Of a DNA stretch of 64,000 nt, positions 35,626 to 44,906 are shown in pieces; within the stretch, counting starts at the first letter, position 1, and every line of letters starts with the position of its first letter. Source of the DNA: Tenggerimyces sp963762635. Its GTDB lineage: Bacteria > Actinomycetota > Actinomycetes > Propionibacteriales > Actinopolymorphaceae. The stretch lies in contig CAVXLQ010000018.1 in NCBI GenBank assembly GCA_963762635.1, positions 248,001 through 312,000 on the forward strand. The letters run 5' to 3'. Under the pieces are notes generated by a model. That model did not search any database and was not told the origin of the DNA. It saw only the letters and a program-made list of their open reading frames with translations. Position numbers and translations under genes: made by a program.

Positions 35626-36288
35626 GTGACTATTCGGGTGGTACTCGCCGACGACGAGATGATGATCCGGGCCGGAGTGAAGGCGATTCTCGGCACCGAG
35701 CCGTCGATCGAGGTGGTCGCGGAGGGCGCGAACGGGCACGAGGCGGTCGAGCTCGTCCGCAGCCATCGGCCGGACGTCGTCCTGCTGGACATCCGGATGC
35801 CCGGGCTCGACGGTCTCGCCGCGGCGGCGGAGATCCGCAAGGTACGACCGGAGACCGCGATCGTGATGCTGACGACGTTCGGCGAGGACGCGTACGTCGC
35901 GCGCGCCCTGTCCAGCGGCGCGAACGGCTTCCTGCTGAAGGCGAGCGACCCGCGCGAGCTGATCGCAGCCGTACGCGCGGTCGCCGACGGTGCCGCGTAC
36001 CTCTCCCCCACGGTCGCGCGGCAGGTGATCGCCCAGCTCTCCGGCACCGCGTACGCCCGCGGCGAGGAGGCGCGTGCGCAGCTCGGCCAGCTCACCGACC
36101 GCGAACGCGAGGTGCTGGCACTTGTCGGACAAGGCCTCTCCAACGCCGAGATCGCCCGTAGGCTGCATCTCGTCGAGGGGACGGTGAAGAGCTACGTGAG
36201 TACGATCCTCACCCGGCTCGATGCCAAGAACCGCGTCCAGGCGGCGATCCTCGCCTACGAGGCTGGGCTCGTGGACCGAGACGCCTGA
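35626..36288 (+). CDS. NarL/LuxR-type response regulator
   Basis: The 220-residue protein has a receiver domain with acidic pocket VVLADDEMM and phospho-acceptor DVVLLDIRMPG, and switch residues in IVMLTTFGED and FLLKASDP. The C-terminal LuxR HTH is LTDREREVLALVGQGLSNAE with GTVKSYVSTILTRLDAKNRV. GTG 35626 is my start; GTG 35617 is possible. Encoded immediately after the kinase and very likely its partner. The neighbouring dienelactone hydrolase and ABC exporter are plausible targets. Confidence 0.92.
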   Translation: MTIRVVLADDEMMIRAGVKAILGTEPSIEVVAEGANGHEAVELVRSHRPDVVLLDIRMPGLDGLAAAAEIRKVRPETAIVMLTTFGEDAYVARALSSGANGFLLKASDPRELIAAVRAVADGAAYLSPTVARQVIAQLSGTAYARGEEARAQLGQLTDREREVLALVGQGLSNAEIARRLHLVEGTVKSYVSTILTRLDAKNRVQAAILAYEAGLVDRDA

Positions 36289-36375
36289 TCCGGCCGGTTC
36301 CGGGCGTGTCGGTGAACCGAACGCCGTCTCCATCCGATGCAGTCAGTGGTGGACTCCATCCTCTGGGGAGACGCG

Positions 36376-37275
36376 ATGACGGAGATCAAGAAGTATCTGG
36401 CCGAAGAGGTCGCCGAGGACCTCGCGGACGGCATCATCTCGAGACGTGAGGCCGTACGCCGGCTGGGGCTGATGGGTGTCTCGGGAGCGGCGGCGACAGG
36501 GTTGTTGGCGACGTTCGCCGCGGGTGAGGCGGCGGCCGCTCCGGCCGTCCACGCGAGCGGCAAGAAGGTGACGAGCTGGGCGCCGGTCGCCCGCGAGTCG
36601 ATCACGTTCGCGGGACCGCGCGTCCCCCTGCTGGGCGTCTGGGCGCCCGCGGCCAAGGCGCGCGGCGGGGTGCTGGTCATCCACGAGAACCGTGGCCTGA
36701 CCGTGCATATCCAGACGATCGCTGGGCGACTCGCCGCGAGTGGCTACTCCGCGCTCGCCCTGGATCTGCTGTCCGAGGAAGGCGGCACGGGCGCGTTCCC
36801 GGGCGAGGCCGAGGTCGCGGCGAAGCTGTCGGAGATCTCCGCCACCAATCCGGGGCGGTTCGTCGAGGACATGAAGGCGGCGGTCAGCGAGCTCAAGCGG
36901 CGGGTACGCGGCAAGAAGCTCGCGGCGATCGGGTTCTGCTTCGGCGGCGCGATGGTCTGGCAGCTGCTCGCCTCGGGTGAGCCTCGGCTCGCCGCGGCGG
37001 CCCCGTTCTACGGCCCGTTCCCCGAGGGCGGCGACCTACGGGGCTCGGGCGCCGACGTGCTCGGCGTGTACGGCGGGCTCGACGCGCGGGTGAACGCGAC
37101 CATGCCCACGGCGAAGGCGGCGCTCGACAAGGCCAGGCTGGACTACGAGCTGCTCACGTTCACCGAGGCGGACCACGCCTTCTTCAACGACACCGGGGCG
37201 CGGTTCAACCCGCACGCCGCGACCGAGGCCTGGCGCCGGACGATCGGCTGGTTCGACGACGCGCGGAAGTCCTGA
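36376..37275 (+). CDS. Secreted dienelactone hydrolase family protein
   Basis: The 299-residue protein has a twin-arginine-like N-terminus (SRREAVRRLGLMGVSGAAAT) followed by a dienelactone hydrolase domain: GGVLVIHENRGLTVHIQTIA, Cys nucleophile in AIGFCFGGAMVW, acid in GVYGGLDARV and His in TEADHAFFNDTGARFNPHA. It probably hydrolyses an ester or lactone outside the membrane. ATG 36376 follows GGGGAGA; an upstream start at 36337 is less likely. Confidence 0.88.
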   Translation: MTEIKKYLAEEVAEDLADGIISRREAVRRLGLMGVSGAAATGLLATFAAGEAAAAPAVHASGKKVTSWAPVARESITFAGPRVPLLGVWAPAAKARGGVLVIHENRGLTVHIQTIAGRLAASGYSALALDLLSEEGGTGAFPGEAEVAAKLSEISATNPGRFVEDMKAAVSELKRRVRGKKLAAIGFCFGGAMVWQLLASGEPRLAAAAPFYGPFPEGGDLRGSGADVLGVYGGLDARVNATMPTAKAALDKARLDYELLTFTEADHAFFNDTGARFNPHAATEAWRRTIGWFDDARKS

Positions 37276-37344
37276 CCAAAGTCAGACCGACGGATCACTT
37301 TCGCGGCTGCCGCGACGAGGTGTGCCCGCCGTAGCGTTTCGCGC

Positions 37345-38241
37345 ATGATCACCATTCGAGGGTTGACGAAGCGCTACGGCGCCACGCTCGCGGTCGACAA
37401 CCTGTCGTTCGACGTGCGGCCCGGGCAGGTCACCGGCTTCCTCGGGCCGAACGGCGCGGGCAAGTCGACGACGATGCGGGCGATCCTCGGCCTCGACCGG
37501 CCGACCAGCGGGCAGGTGCTGATCGACGGTCGCCCGTACCGCTCGCTTGGCGAACCCCTGCGGGAGATTGGCGCGCTGCTCGAGGCGAAGGCCGTGCACC
37601 CGCGTCGTAGCGCGGTGGATCACCTGAAGGCGCTGGCGCACAGCAACGGCATCGCGCAAGGCCGGGTTGACGACGTCCTCGGACTCGTCGGGCTGTCCCA
37701 GGTCGCCGGGCGGCGCGTGGGCCAGTTCTCGCTCGGGATGTCGCAGCGGCTGGGCATCGCGTCCGCGCTGCTGGGCGATCCGCCGATCGTGATGTTCGAC
37801 GAGCCGGTGAACGGGCTCGACCCGGACGGCATCCGGTGGGTGCGCGAGCTGATGCGCGGGCTCGCCGCGGAGGGGCGGACGGTGTTCGTCTCCAGCCACC
37901 TGATGAGCGAGATGGAGGACACGGCGGACCATCTCGTCGTGATCGGTCGCGGCCGGCTGGTCGTGGACGCGCCAGTCGCGGACGTCATCTCCGAGAGCTC
38001 GCACACGATGGTGCGCGTACGTACGCCGGAAGCCTCGAAGCTGGCCGCACTCCTGGCAACGGGATCGGTGCAGGACTCGTCCGCGGACGAGCTGCTCGTG
38101 TCGGGGTTGTCGACCGCCGAGATCGGCGATCTCGCGTACGACAACGGCATTCGCCTGCACGAGCTCGCGCTCCGCGAGGCCTCATTGGAGCAGGCCTACC
38201 TCGAGCTCAGCCGCGAACACCTCGATTACACGGGAGCCTGA
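37345..38241 (+). CDS. ABC transporter ATP-binding protein
   Basis: The 298-residue ATPase of the drug/antibiotic export type has Walker A GPNGAGKST, signature FSLGMSQRLG, Walker B IVMFDEPVNGLDPDG and H-loop VFVSSHLMSEME. A C-terminal extension after residue 220 is typical of two-component exporters. The permease gene follows after three bases. Confidence 0.95.
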   Translation: MITIRGLTKRYGATLAVDNLSFDVRPGQVTGFLGPNGAGKSTTMRAILGLDRPTSGQVLIDGRPYRSLGEPLREIGALLEAKAVHPRRSAVDHLKALAHSNGIAQGRVDDVLGLVGLSQVAGRRVGQFSLGMSQRLGIASALLGDPPIVMFDEPVNGLDPDGIRWVRELMRGLAAEGRTVFVSSHLMSEMEDTADHLVVIGRGRLVVDAPVADVISESSHTMVRVRTPEASKLAALLATGSVQDSSADELLVSGLSTAEIGDLAYDNGIRLHELALREASLEQAYLELSREHLDYTGA

Positions 38242-38244
38242 CCG

Positions 38245-38970
38245 ATGTTGTTGCTACGAACGATCCGTGCGGAATGGACGAAGCTGTGGTCGCTGCGGTC
38301 GACCCTCGCCTGCGCGTTGGTGACCGTGGTGCTGACCGTCGGGATCACCGCGTTGTTGAGCTGGGCGGTGGCGTCGGGGAGCGACGGTGCTTCCACCTCG
38401 GCCGCCGAGCTCGCTTCGGTGGGTGCCTCGTTCGGGCAGTTCGGGCTGCTTGCCCTTGCCGCGTTGGTGATCACGTCGGAGTTCACGACGGGATCGATCC
38501 GCGTGACGCTCGCGGCGACACCGTCGCGGTGGCGACTGGTGGCGGCGAAGGCGGTGGTGGTCGTGGTCGTGACGTTCGTCAGCGCGCTGGTCGCGGTGGT
38601 GGTGGCGACGCTCGTCGCGGCTCCGATCCTGGGGGTTTCGGCCACGTCCGTTCTGCCTTCGGGCGCGAAGGCCGCGGCGGCGATGACGCTGATGGGGCTG
38701 GTCGTGCTCGGCATGGGCGCTCTGCTGCGGAGCACGGCGGGAACGATCGTGACCGCTGTCGCGATGCTGTTCGCGCCGCTGATCATCGGTGGCGTGGTGT
38801 CGAACAAGGTGGTCCGTACGGTGCTCGACTACCTGCCCGCCGGCCTGTCCGACGGCATCACCACAGCGAAGGACGCCTACGCCCCCGGCCTGGCCGCCGC
38901 GCTGCTGGCCGTTTGGGCGGTCGTCCTGCTCGCCGGCGGCGGCGTCGCCCTGGCCCGCCGAGACAGCTAG
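38245..38970 (+). CDS. ABC transporter permease
   Basis: The 241-residue protein has six predicted helices: LRTIRAEWTKLWSLRSTLAC starts helix 1, and TSEFTTGSIRVTLAATPSRW is the typical ABC-2 cytoplasmic motif. It pairs with the upstream ATPase to export an unknown substrate. It ends in TAG and overlaps the convergent dgt gene by four bases. Confidence 0.92.
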   Translation: MLLLRTIRAEWTKLWSLRSTLACALVTVVLTVGITALLSWAVASGSDGASTSAAELASVGASFGQFGLLALAALVITSEFTTGSIRVTLAATPSRWRLVAAKAVVVVVVTFVSALVAVVVATLVAAPILGVSATSVLPSGAKAAAAMTLMGLVVLGMGALLRSTAGTIVTAVAMLFAPLIIGGVVSNKVVRTVLDYLPAGLSDGITTAKDAYAPGLAAALLAVWAVVLLAGGGVALARRDS

Positions 38971-40226
38971 CGCGCCAGCTTGGTGTGCAGGGCGATGGCC
39001 GAGGAGTCGGTGAGCGAGGCGACCTGGTCGACGACGACGCGGAGGCGGGCCGCGTCGTCGTTCGCGTCCTCGAAGTCCTCCTGGAACGCCGGGTCGAGAC
39101 CGCGCGGCGCGGCAAGCCGAAGTGCCGAGACGAGCTCGTGGACGATGTCGCGCTGCTTGGTGAGCAGCGCCATCCGTTCGTCGGACCGCATCACGTAGTG
39201 CGCCGCGATCCCTTTGAGGAGGGCGATCTCGACCTGTTCCTCGCGCGGCACGACAAGGTCGGCGCGGTACCGGGTGAGCACGCCCTCGCCGTACACGTCG
39301 TGCGTCGCGGCCTGCGTGGCGATGCAGAACCGGCCGATCAGCTGGCTGGTCATGTCCTTCAGCGCGGCGAGCGCGCGGCGGCGGCCGTCGTACGGGGCGT
39401 CCGGCCAGTAGCCGAACTCCCGCAGCCGTCCGTACGCCTCGTCCAGCTCCTCGTCGGCGGCGTCGGCGACGTACCAGTCCCGCACGACCTTCCACACGTC
39501 CCGGCGCGCGCCCGGGTCGGCCAAGGCGTGCAGGTCGACGCGGTCGGAGACGACGGCGTCCTCGACGTCGTGGACGGAGTAGGCGACGTCGTCGGAGAAG
39601 TCCATCACCTGGGCCTCAAGGCAGCGCCGACCCGCCGCGGGTGCGGGCGCGCGGAGCCAGGTGAAGACGTCGAGGTCGTCGTCGTACACGCCGAACTTCT
39701 CGCCGCTCCCGGGCGGGCCCTCGCCGCGGCGCCACGGGTACTTGGTGGCGGCGTCGAGGGTCGCGCGGGTGAGGTTGAGACCGGCCGAACGGCCGTCGCT
39801 GGCGGTCTTCGCCTCCAGCCTGGTGAGGAGCCGCAACGTCTGGGCGTTGCCCTCGAATCCCCCGATCTGGCTGGTGATCTCGTCCAGCGCACGTTCCCCG
39901 TTGTGCCCGAACGGCGGGTGGCCGAGGTCGTGCGCGAGGCAGGCGGTGTCGACGACATCGGGATCGCAGCCGAACGCCTGCCCGAGCTCACGGCCGACCT
40001 GCGCGACCTCGAGGGTGTGGGTGAGGCGGTTCCGGATGAAATCGTCGGTGTTGGGACCGAGGACCTGCGTCTTCGCGGCCAGGCGCCGGAGCGTGGCGGA
40101 GTGCAGCACCCGCGCCCGGTCCCGCGCGAACGGGGTACGGCCAGCGCGCTTCGGCGGCTCGGTGACCCAGCGTTCGACGTCGAGGGCCCCGTACCCCTCC
40201 GGCGGCGAGCTCCACGGAAGATCCAT
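38967..40226 (-). CDS. dgt: Deoxyguanosinetriphosphate triphosphohydrolase (HD domain)
   Basis: The 419-residue protein has HD-domain metal residues: FIRNRLTHTLEVAQVGRELG, LAHDLGHPPFGHNGERAL, and a later MDFSDDVAYSVHDVED. It hydrolyses dGTP to deoxyguanosine and triphosphate. In many actinobacteria it sits next to dnaG; here it is about 7 kb away. Preceded by an unusual inverted repeat. Confidence 0.95.
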   Translation of the reverse strand: MDLPWSSPPEGYGALDVERWVTEPPKRAGRTPFARDRARVLHSATLRRLAAKTQVLGPNTDDFIRNRLTHTLEVAQVGRELGQAFGCDPDVVDTACLAHDLGHPPFGHNGERALDEITSQIGGFEGNAQTLRLLTRLEAKTASDGRSAGLNLTRATLDAATKYPWRRGEGPPGSGEKFGVYDDDLDVFTWLRAPAPAAGRRCLEAQVMDFSDDVAYSVHDVEDAVVSDRVDLHALADPGARRDVWKVVRDWYVADAADEELDEAYGRLREFGYWPDAPYDGRRRALAALKDMTSQLIGRFCIATQAATHDVYGEGVLTRYRADLVVPREEQVEIALLKGIAAHYVMRSDERMALLTKQRDIVHELVSALRLAAPRGLDPAFQEDFEDANDDAARLRVVVDQVASLTDSSAIALHTKLAR

Positions 40227-40260
40227 CGCTTGCTCACCCTAGAGCCCCACCGCCCCAGCC

Positions 40261-40337
40261 GGTGATCATGTCGCTGATCATGAAGCCAGAACCGCCATAT
40301 ACACCGGTTTCGCTTCATGATCACGATCATGATCACC
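40261..40337. repeat. 26-base imperfect inverted repeat built from TGATCATGA units
   Basis: The arms at 40261-40286 and 40312-40337 match with only a few central differences; the loop is 25 bases and can itself pair (AACCG/CCGGTT). Each arm contains two GATCATG cores, so the element has four TGATCATG-like sites. It separates dgt and efeU. It may be a bidirectional terminator, a protein-binding cluster or a REP-like element. Confidence 0.85.
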
Positions 40338-40408
40338 GCGGGCGGCCGGAGCGGTTGTGCGGTGGCTTCTGGCCCACCCCGGTGACGTGTACAGTGAGGC
40401 CGTTGTGC

Positions 40409-40427
40409 ATAGGTAAGCCTTACCAAT
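40409..40427 (+). promoter_or_regulatory. DtxR/IdeR-type iron box upstream of efeU
   Basis: ATAGGTAAGCCTTACCAAT keeps a perfect GGTAAG-C-CTTACC inverted repeat and agrees with most positions of the consensus iron box. It lies 23 bases before the efeU start, so repression by an iron-loaded IdeR/DmdR protein is expected. A TACAGT at 40389-40394 could be the -10. Confidence 0.85.
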
Positions 40428-40449
40428 CCTTTACTCGGGAGAGCTGCGC

Positions 40450-41298
40450 GTGCTCGCCACGTTCGTCATCGGCCTGCGGGAGGGCCTCGAGGCGGCCCTG
40501 ATCGTCGGCATCGTCGCCGCGTTCCTTCGGCAGCGCGGCCGGCTCGACGCACTCCGCTATGTCTGGCTCGGCGTTATCGCCGCGGTCGTCATCTGCGTCG
40601 GGATCGCCATCGGCCTGATCCTGCTGCAGTCCGAGCTGACCCAGCAGGCCCAAGAAGCGCTCGAAACCGTCATCGGACTGCTCGCCGTCGCGATGGTCAC
40701 GTACATGATCCTCTGGATGCGCAAGCACTCCCGCGGCCTCAAGCACGACCTCGAAGGGGCCGCCGAGAGCGCGCTCGCGCAAGGGTCGGCGATCGCCCTG
40801 GTCGGTATGGCGATTCTCGCCGTTCTGCGCGAAGGCATCGAGACCGTCGTGTTCCTGCTCGCGCTGTTCCGCACCGCCGAGACGCCAGCGCTTGCGGGCG
40901 TCGGCGCGGCGCTCGGGCTCGTCATCGCGATCGCCATCGGGTACGGGATCTACAAGGGTGGCGTACGGCTCAATCTCAGCAGGTTCTTCCGCATCACCGG
41001 CTTCGTGCTCGTCCTCGTCGCGGCCGGCCTGCTCATGTCGGCGGCCCACACCGCGCACAGCGCCGGCTGGATCAACTTCGGCCAGCAACGGGCGCTCGAC
41101 CTCAGCTGGCTCGTCCAGCCGGGCACGATCCGCGAGTCCCTCCTCACCGGTGTCCTCGGCCTGCAGCCCAAGCCGACGGTCATCGAGGTCGTTCTCTGGC
41201 TCGTCTACTTCATCCCGTTGGCGCTGTACGTCTGCTGGCCGGCCAAGCGGCAGCCGCGCCCAGCCGGCACCATTCCCCAAGAAAGGCCCGCACCGTGA
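40450..41298 (+). CDS. efeU: Iron permease EfeU (FTR1 family)
   Basis: The 282-residue protein has seven predicted helices and the two FTR1 iron motifs REGLEAAL near the N-terminus and REGIETVV mid-protein. It imports ferrous/ferric iron delivered by EfeO and EfeB. The start is GTG 40450 with GGGAG upstream. It overlaps efeO by four bases (GTGA), and the iron box lies immediately upstream. Confidence 0.95.
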   Translation: MLATFVIGLREGLEAALIVGIVAAFLRQRGRLDALRYVWLGVIAAVVICVGIAIGLILLQSELTQQAQEALETVIGLLAVAMVTYMILWMRKHSRGLKHDLEGAAESALAQGSAIALVGMAILAVLREGIETVVFLLALFRTAETPALAGVGAALGLVIAIAIGYGIYKGGVRLNLSRFFRITGFVLVLVAAGLLMSAAHTAHSAGWINFGQQRALDLSWLVQPGTIRESLLTGVLGLQPKPTVIEVVLWLVYFIPLALYVCWPAKRQPRPAGTIPQERPAP

Positions 41299-42437
41299 AC
41301 GTTCGCCACCTGGCGATCCTCGCCGTCCCGCTCGCCCTCCTCGTCGCAGCCGGCTGCCAGAAGGTCGCCACCAACGCCGAAACGCCGGAGGACCGGAACG
41401 TCGCGATCACCATCGCCGACAACGGCTGCTCGACCGACCGCGCCGAGATCTCCGCCGGACCGGCGACGTTCAAGGTGACGAACAAGGACGCCAAGGTCGT
41501 CAACGAGGCCGAGCTCGTCAACGCCGAAGGACGGATCCTCGGCGAACGCGAGAACCTCACGCCGGGACTGTCCGCCTCGTTCTCGTTGAACCTCGACGCC
41601 GGCGACTACACGATCTACTGCCCCGGCGCGGAGACCGAGAGCGCGAACTTCAAGGTCACCGGCGAGGCCAAGGCCGCGAGCCAGCCGCCGTCGGCGGTCG
41701 GCGACCAGCTCAAGCAGGGCGTCGCCGGGTACGCGGACTACGTGAAGGCGCAGACCGAGCAGCTGGTCACCGCGACGAAGGCGTTCACCGACGCCGTACG
41801 GGCCGGCGACCTGGAGAAGTCCAAGGAGTTGTACGGACAGGCACGCGTCTACTACGAGCGGATCGAGCCCGTCGCGGAGAGCTTCGGCGACCTCGACCCG
41901 GCGATCGACGCGCGCGCGAACGACGTCGAGGACCCGACGAAGTGGACCGGGTTCCACCCGATCGAGCAGTCCCTGTGGGAGAAGAAGACCGCCGCGGACT
42001 TGACGAAACTCGCCGACCAGCTCGACGCGGACGTGACGAAGCTCGACGGGTTGGTCCAGACGACGACGTACCAGCCGGCCGATCTCGCGAACGGTGCCAC
42101 CACGCTGCTCGCCGAGGTCGCGGGCTCGAAGATCACCGGTGAGGAGGAGCGCTACTCCCACCTCGACCTGCTCGACTTCTGGGCGAACGTCGACGGTGCG
42201 AAGCGCTCGTTCGACCTGCTCACCCCGGCGCTGAAGCAGGTCGACGGGCAGCTCGTCACGACTGTCAACGACCGCTTTACAGACGTCAACCACGCCTTGG
42301 CGCAGTACCGCGACGGCAACTCGTTCAAGCTCTACACCGATCTGACCAAGCCGCAGATCAAGGAGCTCGCCGACAAGGTCGACGCGCTGGCCGAGCCGCT
42401 GTCCAAGGTCGCGGAGAAGGTGGTGTCGTTCAAGTGA
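41295..42437 (+). CDS. efeO: Iron uptake lipoprotein EfeO
   Basis: The 380-residue lipoprotein has lipobox VAAGC (Cys near 21), an N-terminal cupredoxin-like domain (ITIADNGCSTDRAEI, GDYTIYCPG) and a C-terminal imelysin/M75 domain with GFHPIEQSLW (HxxE) and LYGQARVYYERIEPVAESFG. It binds iron and hands it to EfeU. The start is GTG 41295, coupled to efeU; the stop overlaps the efeB start. Confidence 0.94.
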   Translation: MNVRHLAILAVPLALLVAAGCQKVATNAETPEDRNVAITIADNGCSTDRAEISAGPATFKVTNKDAKVVNEAELVNAEGRILGERENLTPGLSASFSLNLDAGDYTIYCPGAETESANFKVTGEAKAASQPPSAVGDQLKQGVAGYADYVKAQTEQLVTATKAFTDAVRAGDLEKSKELYGQARVYYERIEPVAESFGDLDPAIDARANDVEDPTKWTGFHPIEQSLWEKKTAADLTKLADQLDADVTKLDGLVQTTTYQPADLANGATTLLAEVAGSKITGEEERYSHLDLLDFWANVDGAKRSFDLLTPALKQVDGQLVTTVNDRFTDVNHALAQYRDGNSFKLYTDLTKPQIKELADKVDALAEPLSKVAEKVVSFK

Positions 42438-43693
42438 CCTCGGCTGAAAGGTCCCGCTCCGGCGTCTCCCGCCGCGGCTTCCTCACCGGCGCCGCTGGCG
42501 TCGGCGGGGTCGCGGTCGGCGCGACGGCGACGGGACTGTTCAACGCGGTGAACGCCGAGGAGCCGGCGCCGCCGCCCACCGACGTGGTGCCGTTCTACGA
42601 CGAGCGGCAGGCGGGCGTCGCGACGCCGGTGCAGGACCGGTTGGTGTTCGCGTCGTTCGACGTGGTGAGCGATCGCCGCGAGGACTTGGTCGCGATGCTG
42701 AAGGAGTGGACGGCCGCGGCCGCCAAGCTCACCGCCGGTGACCCCGTCGGCGAGGTTGCCGGACACCCGATGGCACCGCCGGAGGACACCGGCGAGGCGC
42801 TCGGACTGCCTGCCGCCAACCTCACCTTGACAGTGGGCTTCGGGCCCTCGCTGTTCGACCAGCGCTTCGGCCTCGACGCGAGGAAACCCGCAGCCCTGCA
42901 GGAGATTCCGGCCCTCCCCGCGGACGAGCTGGACCAGAGCCGTTCGCACGGCGACATCTGCGTCCAGGCCTGCGCCGACGACGCGCAGGTCGCGTTCCAC
43001 GCGATTCGCAACCTGCTCCGCATCGGCCGCGGCACCGTGGTCATGCGCTGGTGTCAGCTGGGCTTCGGCCGTTCGTCGACGACCACCCGTTCGCAGTCGA
43101 CGCCGCGCAACCTGATGGGCTTCAAGGACGGGACGAACAACATCCTGTCCGAAAGCCCCGAGGACATGGATTCCTTCGTGTGGGTGGGCGATGAGACCGA
43201 CCAGAAGTGGATGCGCGGCGGCACGTACGTCGTCACGCGCCGGATCCGCATCCTCGTCGAGTCGTGGGACCGCGACCGCCTGGAGGACCAGGAAGCGGTG
43301 ATCGGTCGGCAGAAGGTCGGCGGCGGCCCGTTGACCGGCGTACGCGAACGCGACGTCGTCGACCTCGCCGCGAAGACCAAGCAGGGCGCGCTCGTGGTCG
43401 ACGAGAACGCCCACATCCGGTTGGCCGCGCCGGCGAGCAACGACGGACAGAAGATCCTGCGCCGCGGCTTCAACTTCACCGACGGCATGGACCCGCGGAC
43501 CGGCCAGCTCGACGCGGGGCTGTTCTTCATCTGCTTCCAGAAGGACCCGACCAAGCAGTTCGTCACGATCCAGCGCCGGCTCGGCGCGACCGACCTGCTG
43601 AACGAGTACATCAAGCACGTCGCGAGCGCCGTCTTCGCCTGCCCACCCGGCCTGCGGGAAGGCGAATGGTGGGGCCAGGCACTGTTCGCCTGA
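42434..43693 (+). CDS. efeB: DyP-type deferrochelatase/peroxidase EfeB
   Basis: The 419-residue protein has a Tat signal (SRRGFLTGAAGVGG) and a DyP peroxidase domain: active-site GFKDGTNN (GxxDG motif) and the haem-binding region TYVVTRRIRILVESWDRDRL. EfeB releases iron from haem or oxidises ferrous iron outside the membrane. Last gene of the operon. Confidence 0.95.
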   Translation: MTSAERSRSGVSRRGFLTGAAGVGGVAVGATATGLFNAVNAEEPAPPPTDVVPFYDERQAGVATPVQDRLVFASFDVVSDRREDLVAMLKEWTAAAAKLTAGDPVGEVAGHPMAPPEDTGEALGLPAANLTLTVGFGPSLFDQRFGLDARKPAALQEIPALPADELDQSRSHGDICVQACADDAQVAFHAIRNLLRIGRGTVVMRWCQLGFGRSSTTTRSQSTPRNLMGFKDGTNNILSESPEDMDSFVWVGDETDQKWMRGGTYVVTRRIRILVESWDRDRLEDQEAVIGRQKVGGGPLTGVRERDVVDLAAKTKQGALVVDENAHIRLAAPASNDGQKILRRGFNFTDGMDPRTGQLDAGLFFICFQKDPTKQFVTIQRRLGATDLLNEYIKHVASAVFACPPGLREGEWWGQALFA

Positions 43694-43712
43694 CCCCACC
43701 GATGGATCGCCG

Positions 43713-44906
43713 CTATTCGGTGAGCCGCACCTTGATCGGATCCACTTCGCGCTTGTCGTAGGCGTAGGCGAAGAAGGTCACGTCCTGCGTCGTGGGTGTG
43801 GCGACCGTGTCGATCGAGTGGCGCGCCTTGCCGCCGGCACGGTCGACGACGTAGACGCGGACGACGTCGAGCTTGGCGAAGCCGGCAACGAGCACCCGAC
43901 CGTCACCGAGCGGTTTGATCGTCGACTGCACGCGCTCGTCCGGCTTCCAGCTGGTGAAGCACACGCGGTCGGGCTGGGCGAGCCTGGCCAACGTGATGCA
44001 CGGCTGGCCATTCCCGTTCAGCTTGTGCGCGACCGCGACGCCGGGCTCGGCGAAGCCGTCCACGACGTAGCCGACGCCCTGCTTACCCTCGACGAAGTCC
44101 TCGAAGCCGTTGCCGCTGGCGCGCAGCGTCGAGCGATTGCCCTCGCCGTTCGGTGCGGTGATCCCCTCGTCCGGTTCGGCGGCCGTGCCGTGCGCGTACA
44201 CCTCGCCGAACGCCGGCCCGTACTCGTCGCCGATGAACGAGGCGTGGAACCGCACGTCGTTCGACGTCTCGGTCCTGACCACCTTGGCGCGGCTGATCTG
44301 GTCGCCGGCGTGCGAGACGAGCTCGACGTCGTGCGTCCCGCCGCCAGTGATCACGAGCAGCACGTTGGCCGTCACGCCACCGAGCGAGATGTCGACCGTC
44401 TTCTGCTCGAACTGTTCACCTGTCAGCTCGCGATCCAGGCAGAAGCGCGGCCGTTCGTCGCTGAACATGCTGACCGCGACCAGGCATGGCCGCCCGTTGC
44501 CGTTCTCGCGGTGACTGACCACCGCCATGGCGCCACCGCTCATCACGACGTAGCCGGGCCCCTGCCTGCCGGCGACGAAGTCCTCGAAGCCGACACCCTT
44601 CACCTGGCTGCCGACGGGGAGCCCGTTCGGGGGAAGGTGCGGCCTGGGGTGGGCCGGCGACTCGGCCGGGGTCGGTTCGCTCGTTGCCGCGGGGGCGAGC
44701 GCCGTCCCGCCGGTGAGGGCGGGGACGACGGTGGTCGCGACCAGCGCGGCACAGGCGGCGACGGCGACGCCGCTTACCGAATAGCGAACCTTGCGGCGGC
44801 GGTTGATCCGGCGATGGATCGCCGGCATCGGGTCGGCGGGGGCTGACGGCAGGTTGCCCATCTTCAGCAGGCCGTGCCGCAGTGGACCTTGTTCGTGCTC
44901 AGACAT
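43713..44906 (-). CDS. Membrane-anchored two-repeat protein, likely partner of the upstream sigma factor
   Basis: The 397-residue protein has a short cytoplasmic N-terminus (SEHEQGPLRHGLLKMGNLPS), one transmembrane helix (about residues 37-60), a Pro/Thr linker and two copies of a domain of roughly 130 residues. Each copy begins GFEDFV-G-x-Q-G-x-GYVV and contains a NGNGxPC block (NGNGRPCLVAVSMF; NGNGQPCITLARL). Its start overlaps the sigma gene by eight bases. I infer an anti-sigma or sensor role from position and topology; no zinc anti-sigma motif is visible. Confidence 0.78.
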   Translation of the reverse strand: MSEHEQGPLRHGLLKMGNLPSAPADPMPAIHRRINRRRKVRYSVSGVAVAACAALVATTVVPALTGGTALAPAATSEPTPAESPAHPRPHLPPNGLPVGSQVKGVGFEDFVAGRQGPGYVVMSGGAMAVVSHRENGNGRPCLVAVSMFSDERPRFCLDRELTGEQFEQKTVDISLGGVTANVLLVITGGGTHDVELVSHAGDQISRAKVVRTETSNDVRFHASFIGDEYGPAFGEVYAHGTAAEPDEGITAPNGEGNRSTLRASGNGFEDFVEGKQGVGYVVDGFAEPGVAVAHKLNGNGQPCITLARLAQPDRVCFTSWKPDERVQSTIKPLGDGRVLVAGFAKLDVVRVYVVDRAGGKARHSIDTVATPTTQDVTFFAYAYDKREVDPIKVRLTE

